Of a stretch of DNA of 27,676 bases, positions 20,641 through 27,676 are shown piece by piece. The translations under genes and the position numbers were made by a program. Below the pieces are notes generated by a model. The model searched no databases. It was not told where the DNA came from and worked only from the letters and a program-made list of their open reading frames with translations. The DNA comes from Pseudomonadota bacterium (GTDB lineage Bacteria; Pseudomonadota; Alphaproteobacteria; Rhizobiales; Xanthobacteraceae): assembly GCA_023386635.1 (NCBI GenBank), contig JAEWJH010000054.1:1-27676 (forward strand). The letters are read 5' to 3'. Positions within the stretch are counted from its first letter, which is position 1. The number at the start of each line of letters is the position of its first letter.

Positions 20641-21988
20641 GCGCCGCCTGCTGGCGCGCGGCGACCTCTTTCACGTCGAAGCGTTCGATCATCGCATTGA
20701 ACAGCTCGTAGAAATTCAATTCCGCCGCGAGGTGGAGGAAAACCGCGCCGAGGCCGATCGCGGCGCGATCCATGAACACGAATTCGCGCGGCACGGTCAC
20801 CGGGCCTTTCTGCTTGAGCGCCTGATGCACGCGGAACGCTTCGCGCCGCCCGTACTCGGACGGCTTGACGCCGTCGGCGATGGTGCGCGTGCGGTTGTCG
20901 AGCAGCGGGCCGTAAATGAATTTAGCCCAGATGTTGAGCACGTCGATCAGGTCGCGCGACAGATCGCGGAACCCCCACGTCTCATAGGCATGGACGATGA
21001 GATCGTCATCGCCGCGCTCGAGTCCATGATAGAGATCGACCACGCCGCCGACGAAGCTCGGCGGGAAGATGCGGATGCAGCCGTAATCGAGCAGATTGAT
21101 CCCGGCCGGCTTTCCCTTCACGTCGAACACCGAATAATTGCCGAGATGCGGATCGCCGTGGATCACGCCGTACTGGCTGAACGGCAGCCACCACGCGGTG
21201 AACATCGCCTCGGCGAGTTGGTTGCGCACCGCCAGCGGATCGTCCTTGTGGGCGAGCAGCTTCCTCCCCTCGAGCCAGTCGAGCGTCAGCAGCCGCCCGG
21301 TCGAGAGGTCCGGCCACGCCTGCGGCACGCGCACGCGCGGCTCGTCCTTGAGCATCGCACGATAGAGCGCGGCGTGCTTCGCCTCGCGGCGGTAGTCGAG
21401 TTCTTCGCGCAGCCGCTCGCCGATCTCCTCGGCGATCTGGCTGGTGTCGATCGCGCCGTCGAAGCGGCGGCGCAGGCTCAACAGCCACGACAGTTGTTGC
21501 AGGTCCGCCTCGACCGCCGACTGCATGTCCGGATATTGCAGCTTGCAGGCCAGAGCCTCGCCGGTGAGCGCCGTCGCGCGATGCACCTGTCCGAGCGACG
21601 CCGCGGCCGCCGGCTCGTGCTCGAAACTCCTGAATTTGCTTTGCCAGTCAGCGCCGAGTTCGGCCGCCATGCGCCGGCGCACGAAAGGCCAGCCCATGGG
21701 CGGCGCCTGGCTCTGCAGCTTCATCAATTCGTTGGCATATTCCGCCGGCACCGCATCGGGGATGGTCGCGAGCAATTGCGCGACCTTCATGATCGGCCCC
21801 TTCAGGCCGCCGAGCGCCGCCGCGAGATCGAACGCATCGCGGCCGTGATCGGGCTTGCGGCCCAGCGCCTTCTTCGCCGCGACGCGCGCGGCGACGCCGC
21901 CGACATTGACGCCGACCCGTGCATAACGCTTGGCGCGGGCGGTGAGGCGGTTCTTTTCGGGATCGCGGTCCGTGGGCATGGATGACAT
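20591..21988 (-). CDS. ABC1/UbiB (AarF/ADCK) family protein kinase-like protein
   Basis: A 465-residue atypical kinase-fold protein of the family that includes UbiB and COQ8, linked to ubiquinone synthesis or lipid metabolism. Motifs: family KxGQ site as KVAQ (K68-Q71, Gly replaced by Ala), A-rich loop AAASLGQVH, Lys in ALACKLQYP (K149), REELDYRREA, catalytic loop HGDPHLGNY (H277-Y285) and the metal site DYG (D301) in place of DFG. No C-terminal membrane helix is evident. The ATG at 21988 directly follows the BKACE TAG stop, so translation is likely coupled; a second ATG lies at 21979. The 3' end overlaps the convergent transporter by 50 bp. Confidence 0.88.
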   Translation of the reverse strand: MSSMPTDRDPEKNRLTARAKRYARVGVNVGGVAARVAAKKALGRKPDHGRDAFDLAAALGGLKGPIMKVAQLLATIPDAVPAEYANELMKLQSQAPPMGWPFVRRRMAAELGADWQSKFRSFEHEPAAAASLGQVHRATALTGEALACKLQYPDMQSAVEADLQQLSWLLSLRRRFDGAIDTSQIAEEIGERLREELDYRREAKHAALYRAMLKDEPRVRVPQAWPDLSTGRLLTLDWLEGRKLLAHKDDPLAVRNQLAEAMFTAWWLPFSQYGVIHGDPHLGNYSVFDVKGKPAGINLLDYGCIRIFPPSFVGGVVDLYHGLERGDDDLIVHAYETWGFRDLSRDLIDVLNIWAKFIYGPLLDNRTRTIADGVKPSEYGRREAFRVHQALKQKGPVTVPREFVFMDRAAIGLGAVFLHLAAELNFYELFNAMIERFDVKEVAARQQAALRQAGLLPPAPARARR

Positions 21989-22897
21989 CTAAGGGGCGGA
22001 CGAAGCCGCCGCCAGATCGGCGGCGGCACAGGCGGCGCGGACCTCCGTGGCGGTGGCAAGCCGACCGCCCGCCGCGGCGATCAGCCGCGCCGCCTCCGCG
22101 ACCAGCGCGGCATTCGTCGCGCGCGCGCCGAGCGGCCAGTCCTCGAGCCCGACCCGCACATGGCCGCCCTGCGCGACCGCTGCCGGGATGAGCACGCGCA
22201 GATCGACGCCGAGACCGGCGATCATCCATGGCGCGGCCGGAGCGACCCCACGCAACAGCGCGAGATGCGCGTCGAGATGCGTGGCGCGCGGCGGAAAGCC
22301 GAACGCGAACTGATCGGAGAACATCAAGCGATAGACCGGCTGTTGCAGGCCGGGATGCGCCTTGGCGAGCGCCGCGCCCGCGCGCGTGAAGCCCGGTTCG
22401 TAGATCGCATAGCTCGGCCGCACATGATGTTCGGCGCAGATGCGAAGCCCTTCGAGGGTGTGCTCGTCGGGATTCTGATAGACGAAGCCCGGCGCGCGCC
22501 GCACCAGCGCGTCGAACCGCGCGATGTTGACCGAGCCGGGATCGACCACCGCCCATTCAACGAGGCCGCGCGTCGCGAGTTCGCCGAGATGCGCGTACCG
22601 CTGTTGCGGCGTCAGCGCGAACGCAGCGGCGAAACCGGAGCCGGCAATTGGAATGGTCGGATAGACGATGGCATCGCAGACGGCGCGAATGCCGTCGATG
22701 ATGCGCGCATAAAGCTGCCAGTCGTCGTGCTGCCGGCCGGTCGTTTCGTCGTAGGCATGCAGATGGATGATCGCCGCGCCCGCCTGCGCGCAGGCGATGC
22801 CGTCGGCGACGATCTCCTCCACCGTGACCGGAATATCCGGTTGGCGGTCGCGGCCCCATGGCCCGTTCAACGCCGCTTCGAGCCAGACCGCGCGCAT
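21989..22897 (-). CDS. BKACE (DUF849) beta-keto acid cleavage family protein
   Basis: A 302-residue TIM-barrel enzyme. BKACE enzymes condense a beta-keto acid with acetyl-CoA to give acetoacetate and a new CoA ester; 3-keto-5-aminohexanoate cleavage enzyme (Kce) is the founding member. Visible motifs are LEAALNGPWGRDRQPDIPVT, the metal-binding HLH in AAIIHLHAYD (H45, H47), VYPTIPI, EWAVVDPGSVN, and the C-terminal GGHVRVGLED. The substrate cannot be read from sequence. The ATG at 22897 shares one base with the Doc stop (TGATG), and the stop is adjacent to the ABC1-kinase ATG. No other lysine-fermentation gene is near, so a Kce role is unlikely. Confidence 0.88.
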   Translation of the reverse strand: MRAVWLEAALNGPWGRDRQPDIPVTVEEIVADGIACAQAGAAIIHLHAYDETTGRQHDDWQLYARIIDGIRAVCDAIVYPTIPIAGSGFAAAFALTPQQRYAHLGELATRGLVEWAVVDPGSVNIARFDALVRRAPGFVYQNPDEHTLEGLRICAEHHVRPSYAIYEPGFTRAGAALAKAHPGLQQPVYRLMFSDQFAFGFPPRATHLDAHLALLRGVAPAAPWMIAGLGVDLRVLIPAAVAQGGHVRVGLEDWPLGARATNAALVAEAARLIAAAGGRLATATEVRAACAAADLAAASSAP

Positions 22898-23307
22898 CAG
22901 CCGCTCTGCTTCGCGTCGGCCGGCCAGTTGTCGCGAATCCAGCGCGTGAGGTTTTCCTCGCTCACTTCGCCGGCGGCGAGTGCGAGAATCATCGCGGCCG
23001 CATCGGCTTCGGGTACCACGAAATCCACATCGTTGATGCCGAGGAAGGTATACAAGGCCAGCAGCGCGGTTCTTTTGTTGCCGTCCACAAACGGATGGTT
23101 CTTCGCCATACCGTAAGCATAGGCGGCCGCGAGCTCGGGCAACTTCGCCTGCTCGTAAGCCCATTTATTGCGCGGACGATCGAGAGCGGATTCGAGCGCA
23201 CCACTGTCGCGGATGCCGCTCGGCCCGCCGTGAATCGCGAGTTGCTCGTCATGAATGGCGACGATCATCTCAACCGTCAGCCACTCGATCTCGGCATCCT
23301 CCGACAT
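22897..23307 (-). CDS. doc: Doc-like (death-on-curing) Fic-fold toxin
   Basis: A 136-residue Fic-fold protein. Residues 71-80 are HPFVDGNKRT, the Doc/Fic active-site motif (H71, D75, N77, R79), and it is preceded by the ETV-type helices (LTVEMIVAIHDEQLAIHGG, IRDSGALESALDRP). Doc phosphorylates elongation factor EF-Tu and stops translation; the mechanism is known for phage P1 Doc, and transfer to this protein is inference. It lies 12 nt downstream of the AbrB-type antitoxin gene in the antitoxin-first order. Its stop overlaps the next gene. No strong SD is seen before its ATG at 23307. Confidence 0.88.
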   Translation of the reverse strand: MSEDAEIEWLTVEMIVAIHDEQLAIHGGPSGIRDSGALESALDRPRNKWAYEQAKLPELAAAYAYGMAKNHPFVDGNKRTALLALYTFLGINDVDFVVPEADAAAMILALAAGEVSEENLTRWIRDNWPADAKQSG

Positions 23308-23319
23308 CGCATCACGCGA

Positions 23320-23592
23320 TCATTTGGCGAGTTCGGCTAGTGCGTTACGATAGATTTTCATGCCGCGGCGCGCGACCGCCATCGCCTTCTCGAATTTCGG
23401 GTCATGCGGCGTGAAGCGCAGACCGCCATCGGGCGTGACCGTGGCATACAACTTATCGCCGACACTCAGGTTAAGCCGCGCTAGGACGTCCTTGGACAGG
23501 ATCATACCAGTCGAATTACCTATCTTTTTCAGCTGAACGACATCGATGACCTGTCCTTCAGCATTAGGAACGACCTTTTTCTGAATGGTCAT
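23320..23592 (-). CDS. AbrB/MazE-like antitoxin (swapped-hairpin DNA-binding)
   Basis: A 90-residue protein starting at ATG 23592. GAAGGA (23606-23601) lies 8 nt before this ATG but touches the alternative ATG at 23601. Residues about 16-52 (VVQLKKIGNSTGMILSKDVL, then ARLNLSVGDKLYATVT) are a SpoVT/AbrB/MazE swapped-hairpin DNA-binding fold. The C-terminal part (PKFEKAMAVARRGMKIYRNALAELAK) would be the toxin-neutralising segment. Gene order, 12-nt gap and a palindrome over the promoter fit an autoregulated toxin-antitoxin module. AbrB-type antitoxins do pair with Doc-type toxins in annotated genomes, although P1 uses Phd. Confidence 0.85.
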   Translation of the reverse strand: MTIQKKVVPNAEGQVIDVVQLKKIGNSTGMILSKDVLARLNLSVGDKLYATVTPDGGLRFTPHDPKFEKAMAVARRGMKIYRNALAELAK

Positions 23593-23605
23593 ATTTTTCA
23601 TCCTT

Positions 23606-23628
23606 CTGTTGTACAGAATGTATAACAG
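23606..23628 (-). promoter_or_regulatory. 23-bp operator-like palindrome upstream of the toxin-antitoxin genes
   Basis: Half-sites CTGTTGTACA (23606-23615) and TGTATAACAG (23619-23628) are complementary at 9 of 10 positions around a GAA spacer. It reaches to the SD site of the antitoxin gene (23601-23606) and covers the predicted -10. Two further half-site-like words follow upstream at 23639-23648 (TGTTCAACAG) and 23651-23660 (CGTATAACGG). This is the expected place for antitoxin-mediated autorepression. Confidence 0.75.
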
Positions 23629-23645
23629 AAATGACCCATGTTCAA
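23617..23645 (-). promoter_or_regulatory. possible sigma-70 promoter for the toxin-antitoxin operon
   Basis: On the minus strand TTGAAC (23645-23640), a 17-bp spacer and TACATT (23622-23617). Both hexamers overlap operator half-sites. The -10 is within the palindrome at 23606-23628. Confidence 0.5.
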
Positions 23646-23680
23646 CAGATCGTATAACGGCCTTAAAGGCGATTTTCGGC

Positions 23681-25561
23681 TCAAAGTTTCTCCAGCTCCC
23701 CGATCATCCTCTCGATGACGCTCAGGCCGCCCTGCCAGAACGCCGGGTCGCGGGCATCGAGGCCGAACGGCTTGAGCAGCTCGGCGTGGTGCTTGGTGCC
23801 GCCGGCGGCGAGCATATCGAGATAACGCTCGGCGAAGCCGTCGTCGGCGTGCTCATAAACCGCATAGAGCGAGTTCACCAGGCAATCGCCGAACGCATAG
23901 GCGTAGACGTAGAACGGCGAATGAATGAAGTGCGGGATATAGACCCAGAAGGTCTCGTAGCCCGGCTTGAGCTCGATCGCCGGGCCGAGGCTTTCGGTCT
24001 GCACCTCCATCCAGAAATTACAGATCTGCTCGGTGGTGAGTTCGCCCTTGCGCCGCTCGGTGTGGACCTTGCGCTCGAATGTATAGAACGCGATCTGCCG
24101 CACCACGGTGTTGATCATGTCCTCGACCTTGGCCGCGAGCATCGCCTTGCGCTGCTTCTTGTCCGTGGTCTGTGCCAGCAGCTTCTTGAATGTCAGCATC
24201 TCGCCGAACACGCTGGCAGTCTCCGCCAGCGTCAGCGGCGTCGGCGCCATCAGCGGGCCGTTCGGCGCCGCCAGCACCTGATGCACGCCGTGACCGAGCT
24301 CATGCGCGAGCGTCATCACGTCGCGCGTCTTGCCCTGATAGTTGAGCATCACATAGGGATGCGCGGACGGCACGGTCGGATGCGCGAAGGCACCGGACTG
24401 CTTGCCTTCGCGCACCGGCGCGTCGATCCAGCGCTTCTCGAAGAAATCGTCGGCGATCTCCGCCATGCGCGGCGAGAACGCGCCATAAGCCGACAGCACG
24501 GTGGCGCGCGCCTCTCCCCACGGCACCGGCTTCGTCGATGCCTGCGGCAGCGGCGCGTTGCGGTCCCAATAGGGCAGCTTCTTCCTGCCGTACCATTTGG
24601 CCTTCAAGGTGTAATAGCGGTGCGACAGACGCGGATAGGCGGCGCGCACGCTCTCCACCAGCGCATCGACCACCTCGCGCTCGACGCGGTTCGACAGGTG
24701 GCGTGAATCGGCGACGTCCTCGAAGCCGCGCCAGCGGTCGGAAATCTCCTTGTCCTTGGCCAGCGTGTTGGTGATCTGCGTGAACGGCCGCAGATTGGCC
24801 TTGAAGGTCGTCACCAGCGCCTCGGCCGCTGCCTTGCGCTTCTTGCCGTTGTGATCCGCCAGCAGATTGAGCGTCGGCTCGATCGACAAATCCTTGCCGC
24901 CGACCTTGAAACGGAGAGACGCCATGGTCTCATCGAACAGCCGGTTCCATGCGGAACGGCCCGTTACCGACTTCTCGTGAAACAGAAGCTCGACGCGATC
25001 CTCGAGCTGATAGGGCTTTTCCTTGCGCACGTCCTCGAGCCACGGCCGGTAATGCGCCACCGGTCCATCGCGCATCGCCGCGTCGAGCACGGCGTCATCG
25101 ATCCGGTTCAATTCGAGATCGAAGAACAGGAGATGCGACACGTCGGCGGTGATGCGCTCGTTCATGTCGCCATAGAATTTGGCGGTGACCGGATCGGTGC
25201 TGTCGGTGGCGTAGAGCAGGCCGGCATAGGAGCCGATGCGGCCAAGCACATCATCCAGCGCTTCATACCGCTTGATCGCGGCGAGCAGACCCGGCGCGCC
25301 GGGCGCGGCCGCGAGTTCCGCCAGCTTGCCCTTGTAGTCGGCCTCGAATGCCACGCACTCCGCGGCGACGTGGGCGAGATCGCGCTTCAGTTCCGGGCTG
25401 TCGATGCCGGGATAGAGATCCGCGAGATTCCAGCCCGGTAGATCGCCCAGCGCGGGGCCGCGGCTTTTCGTCTTCTTATGTGTCTTGCTGGTCCTGGCTG
25501 GCGCCTTCCGGGATGCGGGCTTGGCGGTCTTGACGGCACGTTTAGTGGCAGCGCGGGCCAT
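23681..25561 (-). CDS. pepF: M3-family oligoendopeptidase F (zinc metallopeptidase)
   Basis: A 626-residue cytoplasmic zinc peptidase that cuts short peptides. The HEXXH site is HELGH (H420-H424, with E421 catalytic) and the third ligand lies downstream in LTLAETASVFGE (about E447). Other M3B landmarks are YPRLSHRYYTLKAKW, SGAFAHPTVPSAHPYVMLNYQG, and PHFIHSPFYVYAYAFGDCLV. An N-terminal segment of about 35 residues (ATKRAVKTAKPASRKAPARTSKTHKKTKSRG, residues 5-35) is strongly basic and looks disordered. The start at 25561 has only a weak SD site. A TATAAT (-10) is at 25610-25605 on the minus strand. The gene is divergent from the sigma-54 regulator and is 20 nt from the toxin-antitoxin promoter palindromes. 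Confidence 0.9.
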   Translation of the reverse strand: MARAATKRAVKTAKPASRKAPARTSKTHKKTKSRGPALGDLPGWNLADLYPGIDSPELKRDLAHVAAECVAFEADYKGKLAELAAAPGAPGLLAAIKRYEALDDVLGRIGSYAGLLYATDSTDPVTAKFYGDMNERITADVSHLLFFDLELNRIDDAVLDAAMRDGPVAHYRPWLEDVRKEKPYQLEDRVELLFHEKSVTGRSAWNRLFDETMASLRFKVGGKDLSIEPTLNLLADHNGKKRKAAAEALVTTFKANLRPFTQITNTLAKDKEISDRWRGFEDVADSRHLSNRVEREVVDALVESVRAAYPRLSHRYYTLKAKWYGRKKLPYWDRNAPLPQASTKPVPWGEARATVLSAYGAFSPRMAEIADDFFEKRWIDAPVREGKQSGAFAHPTVPSAHPYVMLNYQGKTRDVMTLAHELGHGVHQVLAAPNGPLMAPTPLTLAETASVFGEMLTFKKLLAQTTDKKQRKAMLAAKVEDMINTVVRQIAFYTFERKVHTERRKGELTTEQICNFWMEVQTESLGPAIELKPGYETFWVYIPHFIHSPFYVYAYAFGDCLVNSLYAVYEHADDGFAERYLDMLAAGGTKHHAELLKPFGLDARDPAFWQGGLSVIERMIGELEKL

Positions 25562-25604
25562 GGAATGCAACCTGTGCGGGAAAAAACAGAAAACGGCGAT
25601 ACAA

Positions 25605-25610
25605 ATTATA
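25605..25610 (-). promoter_or_regulatory. TATAAT -10 hexamer, probable pepF promoter
   Basis: On the minus strand the hexamer at 25610-25605 is a perfect TATAAT, with a start site predicted about 36 nt before the pepF ATG. No good -35 is seen at 16-18 bp; TTGCGG at 19-bp spacing is the nearest, so it may be an activated promoter. Confidence 0.45.
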
Positions 25611-25656
25611 TGGCCTGCCCTCTCCCGCCCCGCAACCGGCCCGCCCGACCGGCATG

Positions 25657-25677
25657 CGCTTAAGCCGCCGTTAAGCG
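25657..25677. promoter_or_regulatory. CtrA-type box (TTAA-N7-TTAA) within a 21-bp inverted repeat
   Basis: CGCTTAA (25657-25663) and TTAAGCG (25671-25677) are perfect arms around GCCGCCG. The core TTAA-GCCGCCG-TTAA is exactly the CtrA consensus spacing. It lies 88-108 nt before the sigma-54 regulator ATG and 96-116 nt before pepF, in the shared divergent promoter region. A GCCGTTAAGC word from this site is repeated after the regulator gene at 27296-27305. Confidence 0.6.
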
Positions 25678-25764
25678 TGAGCGGCGAGACTGCACCAATT
25701 CGGCACAACGCATGATGCCTTTTCCCCGGTCGGCCCGGAGCGCATTGCCAGGAGTCCATTGATC

Positions 25765-27273
<1,509 letters not shown>

Positions 27274-27295
27274 TCTTAACGCCGGCGCGCGCAAC

Positions 27296-27305
27296 GCCGT
27301 TAAGC
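27296..27305. repeat. second copy of GCCGTTAAGC word, downstream of the regulator
   Basis: The 10-mer GCCGTTAAGC is identical to the word in the CtrA-type box upstream of the regulator (25667-25676). It is also the right arm of an inverted repeat CTTAACG/CGTTAAG (27275-27281 with 27298-27304). The two TTAA here are 20 bp apart, so it is not a CtrA box. Confidence 0.55.
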
Positions 27306-27350
27306 TTGCGCATTAGGGCTATCGGAAGATCGTTGACGACTTCGCTCGGA

Positions 27351-27385
27351 TTTTCGCGGCATTAAACTCATAGTGGCCGCGAAAA
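27351..27385 (+). other. 10-bp perfect inverted repeat before the last gene
   Basis: TTTTCGCGGC (27351-27360) and GCCGCGAAAA (27376-27385) are perfect arms around a 15-nt loop. The hairpin lies 17 nt before the ATG at 27403 and 78 nt after the regulator stop. It could be a leader structure, an operator or a terminator; the flanking A-run is on the 3' side on the plus strand, not a T-run. Confidence 0.7.
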
Positions 27386-27402
27386 CTACGAGTGAGGCTT
27401 TC

Positions 27403-27676
27403 ATGCGCAATGTCCGTTTCGATCGTTTGATGTCCGGCACCGCCGTGGTGTTGCTGCTGGCCAGTTCAACCGCTGTCGCCGGACCGCGTGACGATGCCGC
27501 GAACCAGCGCCACAGCTACGAACAAGGTCCGATCCGCCGCAATATCGGCACCATGCTGCCGCCGCCGGCAGCGCCCGCCGTTCGCCGCGACAGCGGCGCG
27601 GTGATCATGACCATTCCGCCGCACGCCGCGCGCGCCCAGGCGCAAGCGACCGGCGACGAAGCGCGCGCGCCCATTC
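27403..27676 (+). CDS. exported protein of unknown function, 3' truncated
   Basis: Open from ATG 27403 to the window end, 91 complete codons. GAGG at 27393-27396 is 6 nt before the ATG. The N-terminus is a signal peptide: basic MRNVRFDR, hydrophobic core LMSGTAVVLLLASS, cleavage likely after TAVA. The mature part (GPRDDAANQRHSYEQGPIRR, then GTMLPPPAAPAVRR) is rich in Pro, Ala and Arg, and looks extended. Family is not recognised. In some Bradyrhizobium-like genomes cell-wall enzymes lie near sigma-54 regulators, but nothing in the visible part shows this. Confidence 0.6.
   Translation, partial: MRNVRFDRLMSGTAVVLLLASSTAVAGPRDDAANQRHSYEQGPIRRNIGTMLPPPAAPAVRRDSGAVIMTIPPHAARAQAQATGDEARAPI

Noticed and set aside
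21989..22897. Assignment as the lysine-fermentation enzyme Kce
   Set aside because: No other lysine-fermentation genes are near, and BKACE members differ widely in substrate, so only the family name is supported.
25697..25720. Possible sigma-54 promoter (GGCAC followed by TGATGCC) before the regulator
   Set aside because: The GG and GC elements are not 10 bp apart, and the -12 TTGC is missing.

Overview
The window is a high-GC stretch of what looks like an alphaproteobacterial chromosome, most likely order Hyphomicrobiales (Bradyrhizobium, Rhodopseudomonas or Pseudolabrys relatives). The evidence is the split three-subunit transhydrogenase preceded by a small aa3-oxidase subunit IV gene, YdcH-type (DUF465) proteins, DUF3606 repeats, a glycine-tailed S21 and many GTCAT/CCGGG-type palindromic intergenic repeats. 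The taxonomic call is inference from recalled family distributions; no rRNA gene is present. No tRNA, rRNA, CRISPR array, insertion sequence or prophage was seen.

Layout. Positions 2-1066 hold the C-terminal part of an LtrA-family membrane protein, followed by two small genes. Positions 2009-6772 hold a propionyl/acetyl-CoA synthetase (minus strand), divergent from a TauE/SafE permease, a second acyl-CoA ligase and slyX, which overlaps the ligase. A dense palindrome mosaic fills 6773-7212. A hybrid sensor kinase overlaps a small exported coiled-coil gene (7213-9743). Two divergent DUF465 genes and a sensorless GGDEF protein follow (9991-11257). purE-purK and rpsU lie at 11439-13526, rpsU ending in a strong intrinsic terminator. 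Positions 13607-13898 hold two abutting gene remnants. Next come a short-form 6-phosphogluconate dehydrogenase and a tandem DUF3606 protein with a histone-H1-like tail. The minus-strand run from 19549 to 15672 is coxIV-pntAa-pntAb-pntB-glyoxalase, with fold-back repeats in both gaps inside pnt. A DMT permease (plus) converges on a minus-strand cluster at 23592-20591.

That cluster is the most unusual arrangement here. An AbrB-type antitoxin and a Doc toxin are followed, with a 1-nt overlap, by a BKACE (DUF849) enzyme and then immediately by an ABC1/UbiB-family kinase-like protein. A near-perfect palindrome of two 10-bp half-sites covers the predicted -10 and abuts the ribosome binding site of the antitoxin gene. 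An antitoxin-controlled promoter could therefore drive metabolic genes.

The right end has an M3 oligoendopeptidase with a lysine/alanine-rich N-terminal tail, divergent from a sigma-54 response regulator. The regulator's upstream region has a perfect TTAA-N7-TTAA, the CtrA-box pattern. A truncated exported-protein gene runs off the end. I did not find one large undescribed system. The candidates worth attention are the toxin-antitoxin/BKACE/UbiB operon, the DUF3606-H1 fusion, the CtrA-type box, the pnt fold-back elements and the rearrangement scar at 13757.
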